From Alphaproteobacteria bacterium (lineage in GTDB: Bacteria > Pseudomonadota > Alphaproteobacteria > Rhizobiales > BM303), in contig JAJRYE010000046.1 of NCBI GenBank assembly GCA_024275895.1, positions 33,353 to 97,352 on the forward strand: a DNA stretch of 64,000 nucleotides, read 5' to 3'. Made by a program: the position numbers and the translations under genes. Under the pieces are notes generated by a model. That model did not search any database. It was given only the letters and a program-made list of their open reading frames with translations, and was not told the DNA's origin. Shown piece by piece: positions 48,743 to 59,153 of this stretch; the stretch's first letter is position 1, and each line of letters opens with the position of its first letter.

Positions 48743-49027
48743 TTTTGTCATTCAGATGGTGCAGTTGTTTGCTTCAAGGCGCGTTTTATGGGGCTTTTGC
48801 CCGCCATGTCAAGCATTGCCGCTGATTGCCGGATTTATTTCCGGCGCCTTTTGCCTTTTCGCGAGAAAAATTATATTTCCGGCGGGGCACGAAGGCCAAG
48901 CCGCGGGCGACGGCACAGGCGGTTGAAAAAAACTTTGAAATTAACCCTTTTCCCAATCACACTTGCACATGCTCGGCTCAGAGCTTAAATGTGTCAGAAG
49001 AAATAAATTCTTCATTTGGAAACCTCA

Positions 49028-49306
49028 ATGCAATCCATTCTTATCCTGCTGAGCCAGATTATCTCCCTCTATGTGTGGATTCTTATCGCCAGCGCCGTCC
49101 TGAGCTGGCTGGTGGCATTTAATGTTGTCAACACCCAGAACCGCTTTGTCTATGCCGTCGGCAATTTTCTGCACAAGATAACGGAACCGGCCCTTCGTCC
49201 CATCAGGAAGATCATGCCTGATCTGGGCGGAATTGACCTTTCGCCGATTGTCCTCATTCTGGGCCTGTTTTTCCTGCGCAACCTGCTGTTTGAGATGTTG
49301 ATGTAA
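49028..49306 (+). CDS. YggT family membrane protein
   Basis: '[62 protein letters not shown]'. Confidence 0.93.
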   Translation: MQSILILLSQIISLYVWILIASAVLSWLVAFNVVNTQNRFVYAVGNFLHKITEPALRPIRKIMPDLGGIDLSPIVLILGLFFLRNLLFEMLM

Positions 49307-49307
49307 T

Positions 49308-49652
49308 TTGCTCGCCCCGGCCCCGCTTTTTTCCCTGCTTCCCGACGGCGTCAGGCTGAGTGTCCGCCTGACGCCCAAATCATCCCGTGACGCACTTGAC
49401 GGGCTGGCCGCATTATCCGATGGCCGCAAGGTGCTCAAGGCACGGGTGCGCGCCGTACCGGAGAAGGGAGCCGCCAATACTGCCCTTCTTCGCCTGCTGG
49501 CCAGGGCGTTAAATCTTTCCCGCAGACAGGTAACGCTTGCATCAGGAGCCACATCCCGTATTAAAACGGTTAGGCTGGAAGGTGAACCAGCCGCATTGAA
49601 GCAGCAACTCGAAACCGTTTTTGCGGCACTAGCGGGGGAGAAAACGCCATGA
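49308..49652 (+). CDS. DUF167 (YggU) family protein
   Basis: '[18 protein letters not shown]...[26 protein letters not shown]'. Confidence 0.9.
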   Translation: MLAPAPLFSLLPDGVRLSVRLTPKSSRDALDGLAALSDGRKVLKARVRAVPEKGAANTALLRLLARALNLSRRQVTLASGATSRIKTVRLEGEPAALKQQLETVFAALAGEKTP

Positions 49653-50557
49653 GCAGGCAGGCGAGGATTATTGACGGCAAGGCGATCGCGGCAGATCTGC
49701 GCGCCACCATAAAAACCGCCACGGAAAAAATGGCCCGCAAACATGATATTCAGCCTGGACTTGCGGTGGTGCTGGTGGGCGAGGATCCGGCAAGCCAGGT
49801 CTATGTGCGCAACAAGGGCCGGCAATGCGCCGAGGCGGGAATGAAATCCTTCACCCACCGCCTGCCGGCCGAAACCGGCGAGGAACAAATCCTCGAACTG
49901 GTTGAAAACCTCAACCGCGCCCCCGCGGTGGACGGCATTCTGGTCCAGCTTCCCCTGCCCGGGCATATCGACGCCAATCGCATCATCGACGCCATTGATC
50001 CGGACAAGGATGTTGATGGGCTGCATGTGATCAATGCCGGCCGCCTGATCAGCGGCCGCGAGGGTTTGCGCCCCTGCACCCCGGTTGGCTGTGTCATGCT
50101 GGCGCGCCATGCCCTTGGCGATTTACAGGGTTTGAACGCGGTCATTGTCGGGCGTTCCAATCTGGTCGGCAAGCCGCTGGCGCAATTGCTGCTGAATGAA
50201 AACTGCACCGTCACCATTGCCCATTCGCGCACCCGCCATCTCAACCAGGTCTGCCACGGCGCCGACCTGCTTATCGCGGCGGTTGGGGTTCCGGAACTGA
50301 TCAAGGGGAGCTGGGTGCGCCCTGGGGCCTGTGTCATTGATGTCGGGATCAACCGGGTGGATGCGGGCGGCGGCAAGATGCGCCTGATCGGCGATGTCGA
50401 GTTTGACACCGCCGTGAAAACCGCCGGCTTCATCACCCCGGTGCCGGGCGGCGTCGGCCCGATGACCATCGCCTGTCTGCTGCTCAACACCCTGCGGGCC
50501 GCATGCACGCATCACGATATCGCGCTTGCAAGCTATATTGATCTGACCCGGATATAA
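49649..50557 (+). CDS. folD: methylenetetrahydrofolate dehydrogenase/cyclohydrolase
   Basis: '[25 protein letters not shown]', '[14 protein letters not shown]', '[13 protein letters not shown]', '[12 protein letters not shown]'. Confidence 0.97.
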   Translation: MSRQARIIDGKAIAADLRATIKTATEKMARKHDIQPGLAVVLVGEDPASQVYVRNKGRQCAEAGMKSFTHRLPAETGEEQILELVENLNRAPAVDGILVQLPLPGHIDANRIIDAIDPDKDVDGLHVINAGRLISGREGLRPCTPVGCVMLARHALGDLQGLNAVIVGRSNLVGKPLAQLLLNENCTVTIAHSRTRHLNQVCHGADLLIAAVGVPELIKGSWVRPGACVIDVGINRVDAGGGKMRLIGDVEFDTAVKTAGFITPVPGGVGPMTIACLLLNTLRAACTHHDIALASYIDLTRI

Positions 50558-50572
50558 GGATAAAACCAGCCC

Positions 50573-51124
50573 ATGCATCCCGTCATCAAAGCGCTTAGCG
50601 AATATGGTCCTCTTGTCGTTTTTTTTGCTGCCAACGCCAGATACGGCATTTTTACCGCCACCGCCATCTTCATGGCCGCCAGCGCCATAGCGCTGGTTGT
50701 CTCTTTTGTCCTGACCCGGAGACTGGCGAAAATGCCCCTGATCACGGCGGCGTTTGTGTTTGTCTTCGGCGGGCTGACCCTGTGGCTGAATGATGAAACC
50801 TTTATCAAGGTGAAACCCACTCTGGTCTATCTGCTCTTTACGGTGATCCTGCTTGGCGGATACTGGATGAAGCGTTATTTCCTCGCTGATTTGTTTGGCG
50901 CCGCGCTTGAGCTTGACACGGAGGGCTGGCGGCGCATGACCTTGCGCTGGGCGGTGTTTTTTGCCGGGCTTGCCCTGCTCAATGAGTATATCTGGCGCAA
51001 TTTCTCCACCGATATGTGGGTCAATCTGAAAGTTTTCGGTTTTGCGCCCTTGACGGTCGTTTTTGCCATGGCTCAAACCGGATTGATCAAAAAGCACATG
51101 ATCGAACGTGATGACACCGCCTGA
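50573..51124 (+). CDS. inner membrane-spanning / septation protein A family (YciB)
   Basis: 'EYGPLVVFFAANARYGIFTATAIFMAASAIALVVSFVLTRRLAKMPLITAAFVFVFGGLTLWLNDETFIKVKPT'. Confidence 0.92.
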   Translation: MHPVIKALSEYGPLVVFFAANARYGIFTATAIFMAASAIALVVSFVLTRRLAKMPLITAAFVFVFGGLTLWLNDETFIKVKPTLVYLLFTVILLGGYWMKRYFLADLFGAALELDTEGWRRMTLRWAVFFAGLALLNEYIWRNFSTDMWVNLKVFGFAPLTVVFAMAQTGLIKKHMIERDDTA

Positions 51125-51647
51125 ACCGCCCCGTTCCGTAAGACTGCCGAAAGAGCTTGTCAGGCTCGACCGATCCATGGCCCATCTCCTGCACCGGGCG
51201 CAGCAACTGGCCACCGAGATTTTCCGCGAGGAAATGGGAACCATCGGTCTCACCCGGCCGCAATTTGCCTTTTTGCTATCCATCTTGCGCGGCCCCGGTC
51301 TGGGCCAGAAGGAGCTGGCGGCGCAAATGGGCGCAGATACCAGCACGATCGCCGAAATCGCCGCACGCATGGAGGCTTGCGGCTATATCACCCGCGAACC
51401 GCGTCAGGGCAGCCCGCGCGGGGTCCGGCTTGATCTGACCCTCGCTGGCAAACGCCGGCTGAAAAGAGCCCGGCAGGCCGCCGCCAGGGCAGACCGTATT
51501 TTGCTGCATCTTTTCCCCGCCCGCGACCGGCGCGCGGTCCTGACCGGGTTAATGCATCTGTCGGATGAAATGGGCAGGCGCGAGAAAGAGCGCCGTGAAC
51601 CCCGCAAGGTCCGGCCCCGCAAATCCGCACCGCAAAAGCGCAGATGA
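51108..51647 (+). CDS. MarR family transcriptional regulator
   Basis: 'GLTRPQFAFLLSILRGPGLGQKELAAQMGADTSTIAEIAARMEACGYITREP' wHTH. Confidence 0.87.
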   Translation: MMTPPEPPRSVRLPKELVRLDRSMAHLLHRAQQLATEIFREEMGTIGLTRPQFAFLLSILRGPGLGQKELAAQMGADTSTIAEIAARMEACGYITREPRQGSPRGVRLDLTLAGKRRLKRARQAAARADRILLHLFPARDRRAVLTGLMHLSDEMGRREKERREPRKVRPRKSAPQKRR

Positions 51648-51749
51648 AACCGGTCTGCCGTTAAATTCCAGGGCATGGCGCAAGTTAACGCTGAATTAAA
51701 CCGCTTTTTCTAGGGTGAAAACCGGTACGATTCGTGTCAGGACCCAGCT

Positions 51750-53804
51750 TTGACCAGCCAGAAAAAAAAGCCAAACGGCAAAGTCCGCCCGCCGAGCCGC
51801 AGAACCGGCGGCAGGGTGCAGCAAAGCACGCTGCGTAAAAAGCGCCGCAATCCGCGCCGCAAAAGCTCGACTACGCTGATTATTTTCAAAAAACTGACCT
51901 ATTGGAGCACCGTCGCCGGCTTGTGGCTCATGCTGGGATTTGCCGGTATGATGGGGTATTACGCCCTGTCTCTGCCAGGCCCGGACAAACTCAAAATTCC
52001 CCAGCGCGCCCCCTCCATCGTGATTCTCGACCGCCATGGCGGCGAACTGGCACGGCGCGGCGCCTATCGCGGCCATGCCTTGCGCATCGAAGACATGCCG
52101 CCCCATCTCCTGCAAGCGGTTATCGCCACCGAGGACCGGCGGTTTTACTCGCATTTCGGTGTCGATCCGCTGGGGCTCTTCCGCGCCACATTCGCCAATC
52201 TCATCGCCGGGCGCATTGTTCAGGGCGGCAGCACCATCAGCCAGCAGCTTGCCAAAAACCTGTTCCTGAAGCCGGATCGAACTTTTGGCCGTAAAATGCG
52301 CGAACTTCAGCTTGCCCTGTGGCTGGAACGCAAATATTCCAAAAACCAGATTCTGGAGATGTATCTCAATCGGGTTTATCTGGGTGCGGGCACCTATGGA
52401 GTTGACGCTGCCGCCCGGCGTTATTTTGGCAAATCGGCGCGCCATGTTACCTTAAGCGAGGCCGCCACCCTGGCCGGATTATTAAAAGCCCCCTCGCGTT
52501 ATGCGCCAAATAAAAACCCCGAACTTGCCCGCGCCCGCACATCTCTCGTTCTGGCCAATATGCGCGGCGAGGGCTATATCAGCCAGGCGGAACAGGCCCA
52601 CGCGCTGAAATATCCCGGCTCAAGATCAATACGCAAACCCCTGCCCGGTTCGGGCTATGCGGTGGACTGGGTGGCCGGGATGCTGCGTGATTATACCGGC
52701 GAGCTCAGCGGCGATGTTGTTGTGGAGACCACCCTGGACCGGGTCTTGCAGCAAAAGGCAAGATATGTGGTTCAAAAATGGATGAAACGGGAAGGCCCGC
52801 GGGGGAATGCCGGGCAGGCCGCCCTGATAGCAATGGATGAAAACGGCGCCGTTCTGGCGCTGGTGGGGGGCAAGGATTACGGTACCAGCCAGTTCAACCG
52901 GGCGGTCAAGGCACGCCGCCAGCCCGGCTCGGCCTTTAAACCCTTTGTCTATTTAAGCGCTCTCGAAGCGGGCCTTACCCCCCGGACCGTTCGCAAGGAC
53001 CGCCCGATGATCATCAAGGGCTGGATGCCGCGCAACTATTCGGGCGGCTATTCGGGCAAGGTCACGTTGCAAGCTGCGCTCGCCCGCTCGATCAATACCG
53101 TGGCGGCCGGCCTCACCGAAGAGGTGGGCATAAACAAGGTGATCTCCACCGCACGCCGGCTGGGCATATCCTCGCCCCTGCATAACAATCCTTCCTTGTC
53201 GCTCGGAACGGCGGAAGTTTCCCTGCTTGAGCTTACCGGTGCCTATACACCGTTCATGAATGGCGGCTTCAGCGTTATCCCCCATGTCATCACAAGGGTG
53301 CGCACAAGAAGCGGCAAGGTGCTCTTTGAGCGTTCAGTCTCGGGGCCAAGGCGGATTATCAGGCCCGAACATGTCGCGCAGATGAATACCATGCTGCGGG
53401 CCGTGGTAAGCAGCGGTACCGGCAAACGCGCCCGCATGAAGCGCATGGTAGCGGGGAAAACCGGCACCTCGCAAGGTTTCAGGGATGCCTGGTTTATTGG
53501 TTACAGCGCCGATCTGAGCACCGGTGTCTGGGTCGGCAATGATGACGGCTCCAGCATGATAAAGGTCACCGGCGGCAGGCTGCCGGCGCAAATCTGGAAG
53601 GATTTCATGGTGTTGGCCCATGAGAGGCTTCCCGGCCGCGGCCTGCCTGGAATAGGCGGCAGCCTTAACTCAGGCCTCAAAGTGGCCTCAAGCTCCAAAA
53701 CCGATCTGGCCTCGCCAGCCAGGCCGCCGGAACGCAAGCGCGGATTTTCCGTTGATGCGGGATTTCTCAAACGGCTGTTTTCAGGTTCCGGGAACAGCCA
53801 GTAG
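51750..53804 (+). CDS. class A penicillin-binding protein (PBP1A family)
   Basis: GT51 'ATEDRRFYSHFGVDPLGLFRA', 'GGSTISQQLAKNLFL'; transpeptidase 'RRQPGSAFKPFVYLSAL', 'GKTGTSQGFRDAWF'. Confidence 0.95.
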   Translation: MTSQKKKPNGKVRPPSRRTGGRVQQSTLRKKRRNPRRKSSTTLIIFKKLTYWSTVAGLWLMLGFAGMMGYYALSLPGPDKLKIPQRAPSIVILDRHGGELARRGAYRGHALRIEDMPPHLLQAVIATEDRRFYSHFGVDPLGLFRATFANLIAGRIVQGGSTISQQLAKNLFLKPDRTFGRKMRELQLALWLERKYSKNQILEMYLNRVYLGAGTYGVDAAARRYFGKSARHVTLSEAATLAGLLKAPSRYAPNKNPELARARTSLVLANMRGEGYISQAEQAHALKYPGSRSIRKPLPGSGYAVDWVAGMLRDYTGELSGDVVVETTLDRVLQQKARYVVQKWMKREGPRGNAGQAALIAMDENGAVLALVGGKDYGTSQFNRAVKARRQPGSAFKPFVYLSALEAGLTPRTVRKDRPMIIKGWMPRNYSGGYSGKVTLQAALARSINTVAAGLTEEVGINKVISTARRLGISSPLHNNPSLSLGTAEVSLLELTGAYTPFMNGGFSVIPHVITRVRTRSGKVLFERSVSGPRRIIRPEHVAQMNTMLRAVVSSGTGKRARMKRMVAGKTGTSQGFRDAWFIGYSADLSTGVWVGNDDGSSMIKVTGGRLPAQIWKDFMVLAHERLPGRGLPGIGGSLNSGLKVASSSKTDLASPARPPERKRGFSVDAGFLKRLFSGSGNSQ

Positions 53805-54977
53805 TTTTTTGCCCGCAATCAGAAGGAAAGCGGCAACGCCCAGCAGGGCAATCAGGAGCGCCAGCCCCCAGGCGCCGTTTGCCAGATTGTGACCGGCAAG
53901 AATGCCCGCCGCCGCCCCGGAGCTTGTCTGCAAGAACCCGAGCAATGAAGACGCCGTACCGGCTTTTTCGGGAAAAGGCGTCAGCGCCCCGGCCATGCAT
54001 TGCGGCAGAACCATGCCGACCCCGGCGGAATACAGTGTCATGGGCATGATAATGTTCCAGGCCCCGGCGAGCTGGTAAAAGACCATGGCCGCCATGATTA
54101 TCCCGCCGGCAAGAAGAAAAAGCGCCCCCAGATTAATCACCCGGTCCAGTCCCAGCTGCATGGTAAGCCGCGCTCCGATCAGGGTTCCGGTGATATATCC
54201 GGCCACCATGAAAGCAAAGGAAAGCCCGTAAAGGCGAGGGGAAAGACCATAGACATCCTGAAAGACAAAGGAGGAACCCGAGATAAAGGCAAACAGCCCG
54301 GCAAAAGCCAGAGAGGCCCCGGCGACATAAAACACAAAAATACGATTTTGCAGCAACCGTTTGTAATTACACAGGATTTCGGCAAGACCGGGCGGCTGCG
54401 CCCGTCTGGCCTTGAGCGTTTCAGGCAAGGCGCGCGCCCCCAGCCACAGCAGCGCCAGAGCCAGCAGGGCGGTCACGGCAAAATTTATCCGCCAGCCGAA
54501 AGCCTCATGCAACAGGCCGCCAACAACCGGGGCAATCGCCGGCACCAGCCCCATGATCGCCCCCATATGGGAAAGCATGCGCCCGGCCTCGGGGCCGCGG
54601 TAAAGATCGCGCACAATGGCGCGCGCCAGTACCACGGGACCGGCCGCGCCGATCGCCTGAACGAAACGCCCGGCGATCAAAAATTCGATTGAGGGGCTGA
54701 ATGTACATATGAATGTCGCCACAACAAAAAGTCCCAGCCCGCTCAGCAGGACGGGCCTGCGCCCCAGCCGGTCGGCAAGGGGGCCGTAAATCAGCATTCC
54801 AGCGGCAAAGCCGAACAAAAACACGCTCAAGGTGAGCTGGGTGTTGGCATCGCTTGTGGCAAGCTGCCGCGAGATATCGGGCAGGGAGGGCAGATACATA
54901 TCGGTCGAGAGTGGTCCCATGGCTGTGAGCAGGGCGAGCAAAACCGTTAATCTGAATGTTCCGGGGGGGGCAATCAT
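53781..54977 (-). CDS. Bcr/CflA family multidrug MFS transporter
   Basis: 'TAMGPLSTDMYLPSLPDISRQLATSDANTQLTLSVFLFGFAAGMLIYGPLADRLGRRPVLL'. Confidence 0.93.
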   Translation of the reverse strand: MIAPPGTFRLTVLLALLTAMGPLSTDMYLPSLPDISRQLATSDANTQLTLSVFLFGFAAGMLIYGPLADRLGRRPVLLSGLGLFVVATFICTFSPSIEFLIAGRFVQAIGAAGPVVLARAIVRDLYRGPEAGRMLSHMGAIMGLVPAIAPVVGGLLHEAFGWRINFAVTALLALALLWLGARALPETLKARRAQPPGLAEILCNYKRLLQNRIFVFYVAGASLAFAGLFAFISGSSFVFQDVYGLSPRLYGLSFAFMVAGYITGTLIGARLTMQLGLDRVINLGALFLLAGGIIMAAMVFYQLAGAWNIIMPMTLYSAGVGMVLPQCMAGALTPFPEKAGTASSLLGFLQTSSGAAAGILAGHNLANGAWGLALLIALLGVAAFLLIAGKKLLAVPGT

Positions 54978-54983
54978 TATACT

Positions 54984-55763
54984 TTACTCATGAGCGGCGC
55001 ATCTTCCATAACGATGCAGCCGGTTGCCGTTGGTCTTCAGCCAGCGCCGCGCCTCTTTCATATCCGGGCAGGTGCCCTGCACATGACGCCAGAAGGCTTT
55101 TGAGTGGTTCATCTCCAGAAGATGCGCCACCTCATGCGCCGCGACATAGTCAAGAACCCCGGGCGGCGCGAGAATCAGCCGCCAGGAAAAATTAAGATTG
55201 CCGCGCGAGGAGCAGGACCCCCAGCGGCTGCTCTGATCGCGCACGGATAGGCGCGCCGGTTTGACCCCAAGCCTCAAAGCGTGGGTTTTGACCGCCCGGC
55301 CCAGATCGCGCCTTGCCTCGCCCCTGAGCCAGTCCCGCAGCCTCCGTGGCAGATGTTCGGGCGGGGCAGGAACGATGAGCCGGGCGGCGGCGGCATCAGT
55401 GCGGGGAATGGAGCGCACCAGACCGCGCAACTGTTTCTTGTGCCGGATCACATGATCTTCCCCGCGCAGCGGGATGACCTGCCCGTCGGCAAAGGGAATA
55501 TCGGGCGGACGCGCTTCAAGCTGGCGCCGTATCCAGTTCTCATGGGCGCGGGCGAAATCATAGGCCTTTTCCAGCTTGCAGCCGCGCGGCACCACCAGGG
55601 CGATTTTGCCTTGCTGCGGGCTCAGGCGCAGGGCAAGACGCCGCGCGCGTTCCGAATGGCGGATTTTAAGCGCCAGCATTCCATCCTGGGTCTGCATTTC
55701 CCAAATGCCGTTTGCCGCGTCAGGGGCGTCTTGCCCGGCGCGCGCCCTGAATATCCGCCTCAT
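54984..55763 (-). CDS. YgjP-like metallopeptidase (M48/DUF45 family)
   Basis: 'RWGSCSSRGNLNFSWRLILAPPGVLDYVAAHEVAHLLEMNHSKAFW' HExxH. Confidence 0.9.
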   Translation of the reverse strand: MRRIFRARAGQDAPDAANGIWEMQTQDGMLALKIRHSERARRLALRLSPQQGKIALVVPRGCKLEKAYDFARAHENWIRRQLEARPPDIPFADGQVIPLRGEDHVIRHKKQLRGLVRSIPRTDAAAARLIVPAPPEHLPRRLRDWLRGEARRDLGRAVKTHALRLGVKPARLSVRDQSSRWGSCSSRGNLNFSWRLILAPPGVLDYVAAHEVAHLLEMNHSKAFWRHVQGTCPDMKEARRWLKTNGNRLHRYGRCAAHE

Positions 55764-56641
55764 CTGGCGTTAAGAACGGTTGTACAGGCAGCAGGCAGAT
55801 CGGCCAGGGTGATGGGCGGTTTGGGCTTGTATTTGACCTTTGGTTTCTTTTTGGGCGGTTTCTTGCGCGCATAGGGGGCGTCGGAAAGCCACCAGTCGAG
55901 TTTTTTACCACAGCCATCGCCGGGCGGCGGCGGCGGCTGGTTCTTGCATTTCCCCCTGGGGCTCTGGCATTTCAGACGAACATGGAAATGATAATGATGC
56001 CCGTACCAGGGACGGATCTTGCGCAGCCATTTGCGGTCCTTGCCGGCAAATTCACACAGCGCCTTCTTGATGGTGGGGTGAACAAAAATGCGAGCCACCT
56101 CATCATAAGAGGCGGCGCGGCGGATCAGCCTTGCATGTTTGTCGGTCCATCTTTGCCGGTTTATTTCCTTGTTGTTTTTTTTCATGGAAATCGCGCTGAT
56201 GGATTCGCGGCGTTTCTTGCTCAGGCGCTCTTGCGGCATGGGCAGCAGCCAGATATCGGCGTCAAGGCCGATCTGGTGGCTGGCGTGGCCGGTCAGCATC
56301 GGCCCGCCGCGCGGCTGGGACATATCGCCCACCAGCAGGCCGGGCCAGTCATCATAAACATCCGCGTCAATCGAGAGGCGTTTGAGATATTTGACAAGGG
56401 CCGGATGCCCCCATTGGCGGTTGCGTTTCAGGCGCATGGACTGCCAGCTTGGGCCATCCGCCGCCAGCTTCTCGCCCCCGGCCAGACAACCCTTGTTATA
56501 GGTTCCGAACGAATCAGGTTTCAGATGCGCCGGGCCTTCCACATGGCCGAACAGCTCCTTGGCCGGCTTGAGCTTCGGCTTGGCCTGAAGCGGGGAAACC
56601 AGGGTAAAGACAAAAAGAATATATAAACACAACCGAATCAT
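55760..56641 (-). CDS. mepA: penicillin-insensitive murein endopeptidase
   Basis: 'AKELFGHVEGPAHLKPDSFGTYNKGCLAGGEKLAADGPSWQSMRLKRNRQWGHP', 'ASHQIGLDADIWL', 'YGHHYHFHVRLKCQ'. Confidence 0.93.
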   Translation of the reverse strand: MIRLCLYILFVFTLVSPLQAKPKLKPAKELFGHVEGPAHLKPDSFGTYNKGCLAGGEKLAADGPSWQSMRLKRNRQWGHPALVKYLKRLSIDADVYDDWPGLLVGDMSQPRGGPMLTGHASHQIGLDADIWLLPMPQERLSKKRRESISAISMKKNNKEINRQRWTDKHARLIRRAASYDEVARIFVHPTIKKALCEFAGKDRKWLRKIRPWYGHHYHFHVRLKCQSPRGKCKNQPPPPPGDGCGKKLDWWLSDAPYARKKPPKKKPKVKYKPKPPITLADLPAACTTVLNAR

Positions 56642-56669
56642 GGCCCGATGATACTTCTCAAATGCGCGC

Positions 56670-57608
56670 TTACAAACGTTTTTCGATTGCATCCCAGATC
56701 AGGGCGGCGATATCCGGGCCACCAAAGGCTTTGATCTCGCGAATGCCGGTGGGCGAGGTGACATTGATCTCGGTAAGATATTTGCCGATCACGTCAATGC
56801 CGACAAAGATCAGCCCCTTCTGTTTCAGGAACGGGCCCAGCGCGGCACAAATCTCGTATTCATGCCCGGTCAATTGCGCCTTTTCGGCTTTCCCGCCCAC
56901 ATGCAGGTTGGAACGCGCCTCACCCTTGGCCGGAACCCGGTTCAGCGCGCCCGCCGGTTCGCCGTCAACCAGGATAATGCGCTTGTCACCCCGGCGCACA
57001 TCGGGAAGATAGGCCTGGATCATCAAGGGTTCGCGGTAGAGCCTCAAGTAAAGCTCCAGCAGGGCATTCATGTTTTCGTCAACGGGCGTGATACGAAAAA
57101 CCCCCTCGCCGCCGTTGGAATTGAGCGGCTTGATGATGATATCGCCATACTCCTTCCGGAAGGCACGGATATCGGCGGCATCGCGCGAGACCAGCGTCGG
57201 CGGCATGAACTGCGAAAAATGCAGGGTGACGAGCTTTTCGGGCGAATCGCGAACAAATACCGGATCGTTGACAACCAGCGTTTCGGGGTGGATATGCTCA
57301 AGCAGGTGACAGGCGGAAATATAACCCATGTCAAAGGGCGGGTCCTGACGCATGAGGATGGCGTCAAAGCCGGAAAGATCACGTTGCTCCTCGTCCCGGG
57401 CCGTGAAATGATCGCCCTTGACATCGCGCACTTCCACCGCGTTTCCCCTCGCGGTCAGGATTTGCTTTTGAAACGAAAGCGCCGCCGGGTGATAGACAAA
57501 CAGCGAGTGGCCGCGGTTTTGCGCCTCAAGCATCAGGGCAAAACTGGAATCGCCCGCTATGGCGATTGATTCAAGAGGGTCCATCTGAACGGCAATACCA
57601 AGCGCCAT
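56670..57608 (-). CDS. gshB: glutathione synthase
   Basis: 'DSSFALMLEAQNRGHSLFVYHPAAL', 'IIKPLNSNGGEGVFRI', 'TEINVTSPTGIREI'. Confidence 0.95.
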   Translation of the reverse strand: MALGIAVQMDPLESIAIAGDSSFALMLEAQNRGHSLFVYHPAALSFQKQILTARGNAVEVRDVKGDHFTARDEEQRDLSGFDAILMRQDPPFDMGYISACHLLEHIHPETLVVNDPVFVRDSPEKLVTLHFSQFMPPTLVSRDAADIRAFRKEYGDIIIKPLNSNGGEGVFRITPVDENMNALLELYLRLYREPLMIQAYLPDVRRGDKRIILVDGEPAGALNRVPAKGEARSNLHVGGKAEKAQLTGHEYEICAALGPFLKQKGLIFVGIDVIGKYLTEINVTSPTGIREIKAFGGPDIAALIWDAIEKRL

Positions 57609-57619
57609 GGAAGTATCCT

Positions 57620-57985
57620 TTAAAAATTACCTGCCGCAAAGGCGTTTTCAATGTGGCGCGGCCGGCGCCGCGGCGCAATCAGAATAACGTCAAATCTTTT
57701 TGTATGATAGCCGGGTTTATCAAAGTTTTGCAGCCAGATTCCGGCGGCATTCTCAATTCGCCGCTTCTGATGCGGACCCAGCGCCCATCTGGCTTCTTCA
57801 AGTGAGCGCCGCGCCTTGACCTCGACAAAGCAGAGCACGCCGGACCGGGCGGCAACAATATCGATCTCGCCGCAAGATGTCTTGTGGCGCCGCGCCAAAA
57901 CCCTATAGCCCTTCAGCCTGAGCCACATGGCGGCGCGTGCCTCGGCGCTGTGGCCGAAAAAATAGGCGCGGCGGCGTAAGTGCAA
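57620..57985 (-). CDS. YraN/UPF0102 family protein
   Basis: 'GHSAEARAAMWLRLKGYRVLARRHKTSCGEIDIVAARSGVLCFVEVKARRSLEEA'. Confidence 0.92.
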   Translation of the reverse strand: MHLRRRAYFFGHSAEARAAMWLRLKGYRVLARRHKTSCGEIDIVAARSGVLCFVEVKARRSLEEARWALGPHQKRRIENAAGIWLQNFDKPGYHTKRFDVILIAPRRRPRHIENAFAAGNF

Positions 57986-58869
57986 GGCCCCGGTCTTTTT
58001 AAATCAGGATTTTTCAACGCAAGCGCCCTTGCATAGGCCGTCTTTTTGCTCACGCCGCAAAGCCGGGCGGCCTGCACAGCAGCATCACGCACCGAGCCCG
58101 TCTTCAACTCGTCCAGCAAAACCTCGTCAAGATTTATTTGCGGCCGGATTTGTGGCGGCCCGGTGACAATGACGACCTCGCCCCTGGGCGGTCCGGCCAC
58201 TTCATAATGCTCCGCCAGTTCCACAAGCGTGCCGCGGCGCAGTTCCTCATGGATTTTGCTCAGCTCGCGGGCAGTGGCGGCGGAGCGGTTGCCCAGAACC
58301 TCGCTCATATCGGCGAGGCTGCGCGCCAAGCGTTTGGGCGATTCAAAAAAGATCAGGGAGGCGGGCGCGTCCTTGACCTGCTCCAGCGCCTTGCGCCGCG
58401 CACCTTGCTTTGAGGCCAAAAAGCCGCAAAACATAAACCGGTCCGGTGGCAGACCGGACAAGGTGAGGGCAAGAATACCGGCCGAGGCCCCGGGCGCGGC
58501 GGTGACATAAATTCCCTGATCACACGCCGCCCGCACCAGCTTGAATCCCGGATCCGAGACCAGCGGCGTCCCGGCGTCGGAAATCAGCGCGATGGCCTCT
58601 CCCGCCTCCAGCTGGGCCAGAACGCGCGGGCGCACCCGCTCCGAATTGTGCTCATGATAAGCCAGCAACGGGGTTTTAATCGCATAGCGTTCCAGCAGTC
58701 TGCGGCTCACTCTTGTGTCTTCGCAAAGAATGACATCGACCCCGCTCAGGATTTCAAGTCCCCTGATGGTGATATCTTTCAGGTTTCCAATCGGTGTCGC
58801 GACAAGATGAAGCCCTGCCCGCGCCGGGGCGGCTTCCATGTCGTGTCCGGCAATCCGGTATCTGCACAT
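57913..58869 (-). CDS. rsmI: 16S rRNA (cytidine 2'-O)-methyltransferase RsmI
   Basis: 'LHLVATPIGNLKDITIRGLEILSGVDVILCEDTRVSRRLLERY', 'ISDAGTPLVSDPGFKLV', 'FFESPKRL'; start approximate. Confidence 0.93.
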   Translation of the reverse strand: MCRYRIAGHDMEAAPARAGLHLVATPIGNLKDITIRGLEILSGVDVILCEDTRVSRRLLERYAIKTPLLAYHEHNSERVRPRVLAQLEAGEAIALISDAGTPLVSDPGFKLVRAACDQGIYVTAAPGASAGILALTLSGLPPDRFMFCGFLASKQGARRKALEQVKDAPASLIFFESPKRLARSLADMSEVLGNRSAATARELSKIHEELRRGTLVELAEHYEVAGPPRGEVVIVTGPPQIRPQINLDEVLLDELKTGSVRDAAVQAARLCGVSKKTAYARALALKNPDLKRPGPCTYAAAPIFSATAPRHAPPCGSG

Positions 58870-59153
58870 CCTGCCGCCTGTCATCAAAATCTGGCCCCTG
58901 TCATATGCTTCTTGTTCCCGCCACATTTGCCGGCATATATACAATCCCTGATGGAAATTTACCAAAAATGGGCGCGAAAAAGAAAGCCTTCTTGTTTTCA
59001 ACCGGCCGGAAGGCACGCAATTCCGGTTTACCTGCGGCCTGCATCAGGCTAATCTCGTGCACAATTTGAATATTAAACCTGTTGAAGCCGTTTTGCATCT
59101 TTAATAAGGCATCACGCATCATTTCAGTCAGGCGTTGGGGAATATCGGTGGTG

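Noticed and set aside
49025-50110. 361-aa minus-strand ORF opposite yggT/DUF167/folD
   Set aside because: Antisense shadow spanning three well-supported plus-strand genes.
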